Shown here: positions 48,760 through 56,758 of the stretch, one piece after another
How the letters are laid out: each line of letters starts with the position of its first letter
How positions within the stretch are numbered: the stretch's first letter is position 1
Source: Myxococcus stipitatus
GTDB taxonomy: Bacteria; Myxococcota; Myxococcia; Myxococcales; Myxococcaceae
Direction of reading: 5' to 3'
DNA length: 64,000 nucleotides
Assembly (NCBI RefSeq): GCF_038561935.1
Contig: NZ_CP102770.1
Coordinates: forward strand, 9,114,001 to 9,178,000
Notes under the pieces: generated by a model
What the model was told of the DNA's origin: nothing
Seen by the model: the letters and a program-made list of their open reading frames with translations, nothing else
The model's database searches: none
Position numbers and translations under genes: made by a program

Positions 48760-49932
48760 TCAGGCCGCGCCCAGGGCCTTGAGGATGCGCTCGGCCTGGT
48801 CGCGAATCTCGCCCTGGCCCAGCGTCCTCGCCCGCTCCGCGTGGTGGAGCGACGCGGCGCGGTCCGTCATGAACGTGGCCACCGCCATGTTGAGGTTCGT
48901 CGTCGCGTCGGCGGGATGCGCGGCCAGCGCCCGCTCCAGCAGCGGCTTCGCGCGCGAGTGCTCATCGTCCTGCATCAGGTGCATCGCCAGGTCATTCACC
49001 GGCCCCAGCTCGGTGGGCACCAGCGCCACCGCCTCCTCCAGCCGCCGGCGCGCCTCCTCGCGCTCTCCCAGCGCGCCGTGCATCTGCGCCAGCGCCGTCA
49101 GCGTCTGCCAGCTCCCGGGCGCCATCCGCAGCGCCTCCTCGAAGAGCGCCTTGGCCTCCGCGAAGAAGCCCGCGCTCATCACCGCCAGCCCGTGCATGTA
49201 GACGTAGTTGACGTGCGCCGGCTCCAGCTGCCGCAGCTCCAGCGAGGTGCGCTTCGCCCCCTCCGGGCTCCCCGCGGACAGGTACAGCTTGAAGAGGTCC
49301 TCCAGCACCGCGCGGCGCAGGCTCCCCTGCGCCTTCTCCAGCGCCTGCGTCCCCGCCTGGATGGCCAGCCCCAGCGCGCCCTCCGCCGAGTGCGCGCGCG
49401 CCAGCATCAGCAGCGGCATCGCCTCCTGGGGCGCCCGCTCCGCGGCCTTCTGGAAGTGCGTCACCGCCGCCCCCAGGACGCCCTGCTGGAGGTGGATGCG
49501 GCCCAGCTCGAAGTGGACATGCGCGCTGTCCGGCGCCACCTGCAGCGCGGACTCATACGCGGCCCGGGCGCCATTCAGGTCGCCCCGGTCCAACAGCAGC
49601 CCGCCCAGGTTGAAGCGCTCGAAGTAGCCCGACGTCGGCGCCGCGGCCAGCACCTTGAGGGCCTCCAGCGCCTCCGCGTTGCCCGCCTGCGCGCGCAGCA
49701 TGGCCAGGTGCGCCTGTCCCTCGGCGTGGTCCGGCTTCACGCTCAACAGCCGCAGCGCCGCGGCCTCCGCCTCCCGCGCGGCCCCCACGCTCAGGTACGT
49801 CCGGACGAGGCCAATCAAACACTCCACGTCGTCCGGGTCGATGGCGAGCCCCTTCTGGAAACTCTTCACCGCCTCCTGCGACTGCCCCACCTGCAGCAGC
49901 CGTCCGCCTTCCCGAGCATGCGTCGATGACAT
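48760..49932 (-). CDS. TPR-repeat protein
   Basis: 390 residues made almost entirely of about ten tetratricopeptide repeats (examples: GQSQEAVKSFQKGLAIDPDD; RAAYESALQVAPDSAHVHFE; AKALFEEALRMAPGSWQTLT; ARRRLEEAVALVPTELGPVN). There is no signal peptide or membrane helix, so it is cytoplasmic. TPR solenoids hold protein partners together. It stands 76 bases upstream of an aldehyde dehydrogenase homologue only in map order: that gene begins further upstream and runs in the same direction, so both may be on one mRNA. The specific partner is unknown. Confidence 0.88.
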   Translation of the reverse strand: MSSTHAREGGRLLQVGQSQEAVKSFQKGLAIDPDDVECLIGLVRTYLSVGAAREAEAAALRLLSVKPDHAEGQAHLAMLRAQAGNAEALEALKVLAAAPTSGYFERFNLGGLLLDRGDLNGARAAYESALQVAPDSAHVHFELGRIHLQQGVLGAAVTHFQKAAERAPQEAMPLLMLARAHSAEGALGLAIQAGTQALEKAQGSLRRAVLEDLFKLYLSAGSPEGAKRTSLELRQLEPAHVNYVYMHGLAVMSAGFFAEAKALFEEALRMAPGSWQTLTALAQMHGALGEREEARRRLEEAVALVPTELGPVNDLAMHLMQDDEHSRAKPLLERALAAHPADATTNLNMAVATFMTDRAASLHHAERARTLGQGEIRDQAERILKALGAA

Positions 49933-50008
49933 GCGTCGGGTTTACCACGAGGGCCCCGGCCCCGGCAGTCCGCCCCTTGGCCTCCGCTGGGAGCGCGAGT
50001 CCCGACAC

Positions 50009-51727
50009 TCAGCGACGCAGGGCCGCCGCCGCCACGCCCGGCAGCTTCAGCCACGACGGCGCCCGCTCGAAGTCGACCAGCCGCGTCCCCAGGTCCCGCG
50101 CGCCCCGATGCCCCGGCACCCACGGCGGCGCCATCAGGTTCGTCAGCGGCGCGCGCAGCACCGACTTCTCCACCTGCTCCAGCATGAGCGTGTTGTGGAC
50201 CCAGCCCAGCCCGCTCTGGATGTCCCGGGGCGTCGAGGACGGATGCCCGCCCCAAGGCAGGGAGACGAGCGCATACCCCGCCGCCGGCCAGGTGTTCACC
50301 CCCACCGTGCCGTAGCGCAGCTCGCGGAGGGCCTTCTCCACCGCCGCGGCGACCGCCGGGTCCTTCAACGCGCTGGGGTGCACGATGAGCGTGGCGTTCA
50401 GCGTCCCCCACACCTTCTCGTTGAGGAACGCCACCGCGCGGTCCAGGAAGGACACCGGGTCATCCCCACCGGGCAGGCCCGTCTCCGACAGCACGGTGCA
50501 CCAGGGCTCGTGTCGGAAGACGCGGTCCTCGGAGTGCCCCGGGTCCACGTCCGCGATGAGCGCGTAGGGCAGCTCCCCCTCGTGCGCGTGGCCCAGCTTG
50601 CGCAGGTGGGGGCGGCCCTCGGTGAACTGGCGCCAGCGCTGCTCCGCGCCCGGGTAGAACGCGCGCCGCACGGCGGCCTTGCCCAGGCTCGTCGCCACCG
50701 CGTCCACCACCCGCTCGCGGGCCCCCCACCCCTTCGGCTGCACGAGCAGCTTGGCCGAGTTGCAGTTGAACGACGCGTTGTTGGCCACCATTCCGGCGAT
50801 GTTGTCCGCCTGGAAGCGCAGCTCCCCGTCCGAGTACGGCCCCGGCACCACCACCACCGGGGAGATGTTCCCCAGCTCGCTCGTGAAGGGCTTGCGCAGG
50901 AGCGGCTCGTTGCGCGCGCGGCGCCCCTCCGACTCCGGCCCGGGAGGCCCCCACACCAGCGCGTCATGCGTCTTGTCGCTGCCGGTGATGTGCACCTCAT
51001 CCACCGCGGGATGCGCCACCAGCGCGGCGCCCTCCTCCGCTCCGCCGTACACCACGGCGAAGACGTCCAGCCGCACCAGTGGGGCGAAGGCCTGCTCCAG
51101 GAAGGGCCCCAGGTAGGCGTTCACCGGGTTCATCTTGAGCACGCAGGCGGTGCCCTCGACGAAGAGCTTGTAGAGACAGTCCGCGGGCGGAATCGAGTTG
51201 ACGTTGCCCGCGCCCAGCACCGCGCACAGCCGGCCGTCATGGGGCTTGCGATAGAAGGACGCCTGGTGCTCGGGGAGGTTCTCCGCGGTGACGCCGGGCA
51301 GGAAGTGGACCTCACCGTCGTTGCGCGGCAGCAGCATCCCCTCCAGCGCGTTCAGGGGGTAGATGCGCGCCGCGAGCCGGCCGTCCTCCAGCGTGCGCAG
51401 CCGCGAGGCGGGGATGCGCGGGACCCCGTGCTGCTGGATATCCCGGAGCGAAGTGGCCAGCAGGCGCAGGTTGCGCACCACCACCATGGGGCCGGCCAGC
51501 CACTCCTCTCCCGCCATGGAGCTGTCGGGGTCGATTCCCTTCGCCTCGCAGGCCGCGCGCACGCTCTGCTCGGCGATGGCCAGGTAGCCCCGGCTGAGCT
51601 CCTCCAGGAGCGCGAGGCGCTCGGGCACTCCGAGCTTCACCCACGTCCGGGAGCCCGCCTTCACCCGCTGGATGACCGCGTCCAGCGTGCTGGAGGGAGT
51701 GTTGCGAGGACTGGCGGCGAGACCCAT
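50009..51727 (-). CDS. Aldehyde dehydrogenase-superfamily protein
   Basis: 572 residues from the ATG at 51727, with GGAGG upstream; the open frame further upstream is not coding in character. NAD-binding and active-site elements are recognisable: LPEHQASFYRKPHDGRLCAV, VLGAGNVNSIPPADCLYKLF (equivalent to the PWN region), GSDKTHDAL, ELGNISPVVVVPG with the general-base Glu, and NNASFNCNSAKLLVQ with the nucleophile Cys. The C-terminus (TVGVNTWPAAGYALVSLPWG) is also ALDH-like. It is about 70 residues longer than usual and diverges from named branches, resembling the LuxC/acyl-reducing side more loosely. It oxidises or reduces an aldehyde or acyl group; the substrate is unknown. Confidence 0.82.
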   Translation of the reverse strand: MGLAASPRNTPSSTLDAVIQRVKAGSRTWVKLGVPERLALLEELSRGYLAIAEQSVRAACEAKGIDPDSSMAGEEWLAGPMVVVRNLRLLATSLRDIQQHGVPRIPASRLRTLEDGRLAARIYPLNALEGMLLPRNDGEVHFLPGVTAENLPEHQASFYRKPHDGRLCAVLGAGNVNSIPPADCLYKLFVEGTACVLKMNPVNAYLGPFLEQAFAPLVRLDVFAVVYGGAEEGAALVAHPAVDEVHITGSDKTHDALVWGPPGPESEGRRARNEPLLRKPFTSELGNISPVVVVPGPYSDGELRFQADNIAGMVANNASFNCNSAKLLVQPKGWGARERVVDAVATSLGKAAVRRAFYPGAEQRWRQFTEGRPHLRKLGHAHEGELPYALIADVDPGHSEDRVFRHEPWCTVLSETGLPGGDDPVSFLDRAVAFLNEKVWGTLNATLIVHPSALKDPAVAAAVEKALRELRYGTVGVNTWPAAGYALVSLPWGGHPSSTPRDIQSGLGWVHNTLMLEQVEKSVLRAPLTNLMAPPWVPGHRGARDLGTRLVDFERAPSWLKLPGVAAAALRR

Positions 51728-51815
51728 GGGGAGGAGACCTCCGGAAAGAAGGGGCGGCGTCCTCAAGCTAGGAGAGCCTCCACCCCCGCGCCATGAATCC
51801 CGAGGCGGAGCGTCC

Positions 51816-53885
51816 TCAGGTGGGCAGCGGCTTGCCCAGGCCCTTGCGGAGCGCCTCGTCGATGAGGGTGCGGATGGCCCTCTCGGCGTCACGGACCTCG
51901 TCTTCGGTCTGCTCGCTGACCTTTGCCATCTCGCGACCCAGGGCGGCCTGTTGCTCACCCAACTTCGCCTGCTCGCGGCTCAGGGATTCCTGCTCTTCGT
52001 CGAGGGCCTCGCGCTTCGTGTCCAGCGCCTCCATCTCCTTGTCGAGCGCCTCCTCCTGCTTGTCCAGCTCCGCCTGGCGACGGTCGCGCTCCGCCTCGGG
52101 GAGCGAGTCGATGCGGTTGGACTCCAGGTGCAGCCCGGCGCGCTTGTGGGCGAGTTCCGCGTGCCGCAGCGCCAGCTCGCCCTGCTTCACGCCCAGGGCG
52201 CCCTGCTTCAGGCCCAGCTTGCCCTGCTCCTGCCCCAGCTCCCCCATCTTCTTCCCCAAGGCGCCCTGCGACGCCCCCCGAGCCCGCATGGGCTCCAACG
52301 CCGCTTGCAGCGCCTTGAGCGTGTCCTCGTCGCGAACGATGAACGCCTCACCCTTGCGGCGGACGTAGAGCAGCGCCCCGTCCTTCTTGCCCTGGAACAT
52401 CTTCGCGAGCTGCAGGTCCACCGAGCTGCCGTTCATCGTCGCGCTGTCGCCCGCGAGCAGCACGTAGCCGAAGTCGTCGTCCGACTCGATGGGGCGCGGA
52501 GGCTTGGGCGGCGTCGGAGGCGTGGGCGCCACTCTCGCCACGGCCACCATGGGCGGAGGCGTCCGCGGGGCGGCGGGCGCCACGGGAGCACGCGGGGCCG
52601 CGTGGACCTGCGCGGGCGCCGACGCGACGGGCGCCGACGCGACGGCGGGAGGCGCGGACGGGACGGGCGTCGCGGGGCCCGGCGTCGTCACGACGCCCAC
52701 CCTGCGCGTGCGCTCGTGGGTCGTCGCGACGGGCGAAGCGGCCTCGGGCCGCGCCTCCGGCTTCGGCTCCTGACGCGCGACCACCTGGAAGGGCACCAGC
52801 GCCAGCAGCCCGAACAGGGAGAACGCCCACTTCCATCCACGACGGGAACGAGGGGAATCCACTTCGACGTGCTCCAGCATGCTCAGCCTCCTGTACAACG
52901 CTTGAACGTGAGCCGACGCACCCAGCGCGGCGGCGGTACCGTGGGGACGGGCGACTCCGAACGCGAGCAGCAGCTCCCCGTAGTCAGCGGGCTCGGCGCC
53001 CGTGAGGCGCAGCGCCTCCGCGTCACAGGCCTCCTCGCGAGCCAGCGCGTACTCGCGGGCCGCGCGCCGGGCGAGCGGATGGAAGAACAGCAGCGCCTCC
53101 GCGAGCGCGGGCACCCAGCCCAGCCACAAGTCCCCGCGCTTCAGGTGCGCCACTTCATGCGCCAGCGCCATGCGCAGCCCTTCCACCGGCATCAGGCGCA
53201 CCGCCTTCGCCGGCAGCACCACCACGGGAGACCACAGCCCCGTGGCCAGCGGGCTCGTCACCGCGTCCGACACGAGCAGCGCGGGCGCCCGCTTCAGTTC
53301 CGCGCTGACGGACAGCTCGCGGACCTCCTCCTCCAGCGCGGGGTGCACCAGCGGACGCGCGCCCTGGCGAACCCGGCGCATCAAGGCCCAGCTGCGCGCT
53401 TGATGCACCACCTGCCACAGCAGGCCCACGGCCCAGGCCCCCAGCAGCAGCAGGAGCAGCGCCGGCTTCCAGTCCTGGAGGAGCGCCCACACCGAGCGCT
53501 CCGACGCACGCGCCCCGGACGGGTCCCCCACGAGCATGAACCCACCCGCACGCGCGTCCTCACTCCGAATGACGGGCGCGACGACGGGCATGTCCCGCGC
53601 CACCACGCGCGTCTCCTGAACGGAGGAAGACGGCACTTGCTCCCGGGGCTCGGGCGCGGGCAGCACCGGCAACACGAGCGGGCGCACCGCCACCAGCGTC
53701 ACCACGAACTTGAGCGCCACCAACCACCACAGGCCCGCGCGCAGCGAGGCGGGCATCCGCGTCCACACGCGCGTCACGCCCCACACCAGCGCGGCGCACA
53801 GCGCGCCCTGCCACGATGCGCGCCACAGGCCCTCCGGCCACGACGAAAGCCACGACGCCGTCCGCGTCAACCAATCGGTCCCCAT
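51816..53885 (-). CDS. BlaR1-like M56 membrane metalloprotease with coiled-coil tail
   Basis: 689 residues. The N-terminal half is the M56 domain with membrane helices (ALLLLLLGAWAVGLLWQVV), zinc motif HEVAH (His243, Glu244, His247) in RMALAHEVAHLKRGDLW, and EYALAREEACDAEAL with the third ligand. In BlaR1/MecR1 this domain cleaves the BlaI repressor. After a further helix (WAFSLFGLLALVPFQVVAR) comes a long Pro/Ala periplasmic linker, then about 230 residues of Lys/Glu/Gln-rich heptads (LGLKQGALGVKQGELALRHA; KQEEALDKEMEALDTKREAL). There is no penicillin-binding sensor domain, so the signal is not a beta-lactam through BlaR1's route. Its start is 3 bases after the blaI-like stop. Confidence 0.9.
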   Translation of the reverse strand: MGTDWLTRTASWLSSWPEGLWRASWQGALCAALVWGVTRVWTRMPASLRAGLWWLVALKFVVTLVAVRPLVLPVLPAPEPREQVPSSSVQETRVVARDMPVVAPVIRSEDARAGGFMLVGDPSGARASERSVWALLQDWKPALLLLLLGAWAVGLLWQVVHQARSWALMRRVRQGARPLVHPALEEEVRELSVSAELKRAPALLVSDAVTSPLATGLWSPVVVLPAKAVRLMPVEGLRMALAHEVAHLKRGDLWLGWVPALAEALLFFHPLARRAAREYALAREEACDAEALRLTGAEPADYGELLLAFGVARPHGTAAALGASAHVQALYRRLSMLEHVEVDSPRSRRGWKWAFSLFGLLALVPFQVVARQEPKPEARPEAASPVATTHERTRRVGVVTTPGPATPVPSAPPAVASAPVASAPAQVHAAPRAPVAPAAPRTPPPMVAVARVAPTPPTPPKPPRPIESDDDFGYVLLAGDSATMNGSSVDLQLAKMFQGKKDGALLYVRRKGEAFIVRDEDTLKALQAALEPMRARGASQGALGKKMGELGQEQGKLGLKQGALGVKQGELALRHAELAHKRAGLHLESNRIDSLPEAERDRRQAELDKQEEALDKEMEALDTKREALDEEQESLSREQAKLGEQQAALGREMAKVSEQTEDEVRDAERAIRTLIDEALRKGLGKPLPT

Positions 53886-53888
53886 GGG

Positions 53889-54272
53889 CTAGTCCTTCCG
53901 CTTCTTCGAGCGAAGCCGCGCCACGACGTCCTGGAGCTGCGCCAGCTCCGCGTCGGAGACGTCATCCGCGTCGGAGAGATACGCCGCGAAGGGCGACAGC
54001 GACCCCGCCAGCGTCCGCTGCACGAAGTCCCCCACCACGTCCCGCAGCAGCTCTCCCTCCGGCACCGGCGAGGCGTACTGGAACACGCCCTCTACCTTGC
54101 GCCGCGTGAGGTAGCCCTTCTGCCGCAGCCGCTCCATCACCGTGAGGATGGTGGAGCGCGCCAGCCCTTGTGGCTCTCCGAAGCGCTCCGCCACTTCCCC
54201 TACCGTCGCGGGCCCGCGCTCGGCCACGTACCGCAGCACCGCCAGCTCCTGCTCTCCCACCGGCTTCTTCAT
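53889..54272 (-). CDS. BlaI/MecI-family repressor
   Basis: 127 residues from the ATG at 54272. The winged helix-turn-helix is complete: VGEQELAVLRYVAERGPATV, GLARSTILTVMERLRQKGYL and RRKVEGVFQYASPV. The C-terminal dimerisation helices (ELLRDVVGDFVQRTLAGSLS; LQDVVARLRSKKRKD) follow. In this family the repressor binds paired dyads over its own promoter and is cut by the membrane protease made from the next gene. Both features are here: two TGAC-type dyads at 54283-54300 and 54317-54334 and an M56 gene 3 bases downstream. It is co-transcribed with that protease and may also control the divergent PAS kinase. Confidence 0.94.
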   Translation of the reverse strand: MKKPVGEQELAVLRYVAERGPATVGEVAERFGEPQGLARSTILTVMERLRQKGYLTRRKVEGVFQYASPVPEGELLRDVVGDFVQRTLAGSLSPFAAYLSDADDVSDAELAQLQDVVARLRSKKRKD

Positions 54273-54283
54273 GGAGACTCCGT

Positions 54284-54299
54284 GACGACAACTGTAGTC
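54284..54299. promoter_or_regulatory. BlaI-type operator, promoter-proximal site
   Basis: GACGAC-AACT-GTAGTC is a near-perfect dyad (one mismatch; TGA/TCA flanks extend it) lying just downstream of the blaI-like -10 element. It matches the sister site at 54317 in both arms and in its four-base centre spacing. Confidence 0.7.
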
Positions 54300-54306
54300 A
54301 CGAAGG

Positions 54307-54335
54307 AAGGTACGCGTGACTACAGCCGTAGTCAA
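54307..54335 (-). promoter_or_regulatory. Promoter of the blaI-blaR1-like operon
   Basis: Minus strand: TTGACT (54335-54330), a 17-base spacer, TACCTT (54312-54307). The upstream operator covers the -35 and spacer, and the other lies at the start of transcription, the standard arrangement for BlaI repression. Confidence 0.6.
54317..54334. promoter_or_regulatory. BlaI-type operator, distal site
   Basis: TGACTAC-AGCC-GTAGTCA is a perfect dyad with seven-base arms. Its centre is 34 bases from that of the proximal site, about three helical turns, so two repressor dimers would sit on the same face of the DNA. It is also 85 bases upstream of the divergent kinase gene. Confidence 0.75.
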
Positions 54336-54418
54336 GCCGACGCGCGCTGCGACGTGGCGAGGGCGCGAGGAGAGGAGCAACCCTTTCGCGAGAGTGGGAC
54401 GAGGTCCCATGTTCGGGA

Positions 54419-56749
54419 ATGCTCAGGCGATTGCGGCGAGGGCAGGCAGGGCGAGGCGCCTCTCCTCGGACGCGCCCTTCCCCCGCACACGAGCGGCTGC
54501 TGCAGGTGGGCAGGAGCCTGCACGCCACGCTCATCGTCGAGGCTCGGGGACAGGTCCTCTGGATGGAGCCGGAGCTGGTCCTCGCCGCGGGCGGCGTGCG
54601 CGACACCGTGCAGGGGCAGACAGTGGACACCGTGCTCGCCCGCATGCCCTGGCTCATCCGCGCGGTGCGCGACGCGCTGGCGAGCGGACAAGGGCTGGGT
54701 GACGGCGTCGCGCACGGGCAGCCGCAGCGGGCCGTGGCGCTCGCCGTGTATGGAGACGACCACGCGCTCCTGGGGGCCTGTGTCCGGCTCCAGCCGATGG
54801 CGCCGCTGGAGTCCGCGCACGGCGCGACGCGCACGGAGCTGTCTCGCATCCGGGAGCGCTACGAGGACTTCATCGGCAGCATCGACGGCATCGTCTGGGA
54901 GGCGAACGCCGAGTTCCACTTCACCTATGTGAGCCGACAGGCCGAGCGGCTCCTGGGCGTCCCCGCCGAGCAGTGGGTGCGGCAGCCGGACTTCTGGGCC
55001 CGGAACGTCCACCCGGATGACTGGCCGGAGGTCCTCTCCGCGTGCCTGGGCGCGTGGCGGCAGTCTCGGCCTCGGGAACTCGAGTACCGCATGCTCGCGG
55101 CGGACGGGCACATCGTCTGGATGCGCGCGCATGTCACGGCCATCTCGGAGGACGGCCACCCCATGCGGCTGCGCGGGCTGATGGTGGACGTCACCGAGCG
55201 GCGCCGCGCGAGGGAGAAGCTGGAGCACACCCACTCCGTGCTGCGCGCCACGTTCGACTCCATCGCGGAGGGCATCGTCGTGGCCGACGAGAGCCAGCGC
55301 ATCGTGGCCTTCAACAAGCGCTTCCAGGACATGTGGGGGCTGAGCGACGAGGTGATGGCGTCGCGCGTCGCGGAGCGGGCCCTGGCGAGCGCGGCGCCCC
55401 TGACGAAGGAGCCCGCGCGATTCATCGCCCACGTCCAGGGCCAGCTCCTCCCGTCGGAGGCCGTCACCGTGGACACCCACGAGCTCAAGGACGGACGCAC
55501 CCTGGAGGCCACCTCGCTGCCTCAGCGCATGGGGGACACCATCATCGGGCGCGTGTGGAGCTACCGCGACGTGACGGAGGAGCGCCGCGCGAAGGTGGAG
55601 CGCGAGCGCCTGCTGGTCGCGGAGCAGAACGCCCGCGAGCGACTGGAGGAGTCCTTCGCGCTGCTGGACACGTTCCTCAACCACGCGCCCGTGGGCCTCG
55701 CCTTCGTCAACCGGGAGCTGCGCTACCTGCGCATCAACGACGCGCTCGCGTCCCTGCACGGACGGAAGCGGAACGAGGAGCTGGGGCGCACGGTGCGGGA
55801 GATGAACCCCATCATGGCCCCCCAGCTCGAGCCGCTGATGCGACAGGTGATGGAGACAGGCCAACCCCTGAGCGACCTGGAGATGTCCGGCCACGTCCCC
55901 GCCACGCCCCACGAGCTGCGCCACTGGCGCGTGAGCTACTACCCGGTGCGCACCCCCAGCGGAGGCATCGTGGGCCTGGGCGCCGTCGTCGTCGAGCTGA
56001 CGCACGAGCACCGCGCCCAGGAGGAGCGCGAGCGACTCTTGAAGGAGGCCCAGGAGGCCATCAGCGTCCGCGACGACTTCCTGTCCATCGCCGCCCACGA
56101 GCTGAAGACGCCGCTGACGCCCCTCAAGCTGCACCTCCAGATGATGAAGCAGCAGGCCGCCGAGGGCCACGTGCCCAAGCCCCACCACGTGGACAAGGCC
56201 CTGGCGCAGGTGACGCGGCTGTCGGTGCTCGTGAATGACCTGCTGGACGCCACGCGCATCGAAGCGGGACGGCTGGAGCTGCACCGCAAGCCCGTGCAGC
56301 TCCAGTCGCTCGCGCGCGAGGTGCTCGCGGAGGCGCGCCCGCTGGGCACCCAGCACACGCTCGAGTACGAGGAGACCGCGGAGCCGCTCGTCGTCCTGGG
56401 CGACCGGGGGCGGCTGGCGCAGGTGTTGATGAACCTGCTGGAGAACGCCTTCAAGTACAGCCCCACCGGGGGCACCGTCCGGCTGACGGTGGAGCGAGAA
56501 GGCGACGCGGCCCGGGTGTCGGTGCGCGACACGGGCATCGGCATCCCCGAGGACCAGCGCGAGCACCTCTTCCAGCGCTTCTTCCGCGCGCGCAACGCCC
56601 CCATCTCCGGCTTCGGGGGACTGGGGCTGGGGCTCTATATCTGCCGCGACATCGTCGAGCGCCACGGAGGCCACATCGGCGTGGACACGGAGGTGGGCCA
56701 TGGCTCCACCTTCCGCTTCACCCTGCCGCTGGAGCCTCCGTCGCGGTGA
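54419..56749 (+). CDS. PAS-domain histidine kinase
   Basis: 776 residues, cytoplasmic. An N-terminal segment of about 130 residues contains a PAS-like start (TLIVEARGQVLWMEPELVLA). Then come PAS domains at about 140-265 (FIGSIDGIVWEANAEFHFTY, ending VDVTERRRAREKLE), 270-400 (FDSIAEGIVVADESQRIVAF) and 420-535 (LNHAPVGLAFVNRELRYLRI). The kinase core has His560 in AAHELKTPLTPL, N-box NLLENAFKYSP, DTGIGIPEDQRE and GLGLGLYICRDI. No receiver or output domain follows, so it acts on a separate regulator not in the window. It shares an intergenic region with blaI, whose distal operator may also govern this gene. The ATG at 54419 is the first in frame; a later start is possible. Confidence 0.92.
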   Translation: MLRRLRRGQAGRGASPRTRPSPAHERLLQVGRSLHATLIVEARGQVLWMEPELVLAAGGVRDTVQGQTVDTVLARMPWLIRAVRDALASGQGLGDGVAHGQPQRAVALAVYGDDHALLGACVRLQPMAPLESAHGATRTELSRIRERYEDFIGSIDGIVWEANAEFHFTYVSRQAERLLGVPAEQWVRQPDFWARNVHPDDWPEVLSACLGAWRQSRPRELEYRMLAADGHIVWMRAHVTAISEDGHPMRLRGLMVDVTERRRAREKLEHTHSVLRATFDSIAEGIVVADESQRIVAFNKRFQDMWGLSDEVMASRVAERALASAAPLTKEPARFIAHVQGQLLPSEAVTVDTHELKDGRTLEATSLPQRMGDTIIGRVWSYRDVTEERRAKVERERLLVAEQNARERLEESFALLDTFLNHAPVGLAFVNRELRYLRINDALASLHGRKRNEELGRTVREMNPIMAPQLEPLMRQVMETGQPLSDLEMSGHVPATPHELRHWRVSYYPVRTPSGGIVGLGAVVVELTHEHRAQEERERLLKEAQEAISVRDDFLSIAAHELKTPLTPLKLHLQMMKQQAAEGHVPKPHHVDKALAQVTRLSVLVNDLLDATRIEAGRLELHRKPVQLQSLAREVLAEARPLGTQHTLEYEETAEPLVVLGDRGRLAQVLMNLLENAFKYSPTGGTVRLTVEREGDAARVSVRDTGIGIPEDQREHLFQRFFRARNAPISGFGGLGLGLYICRDIVERHGGHIGVDTEVGHGSTFRFTLPLEPPSR

Positions 56750-56758
56750 GCCCCCGCG

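Noticed and set aside
51672..54932. A 1086-codon plus-strand frame
   Set aside because: It runs antisense to the BlaR1-like and BlaI-like genes, whose motifs are unmistakable, and has no domains of its own.
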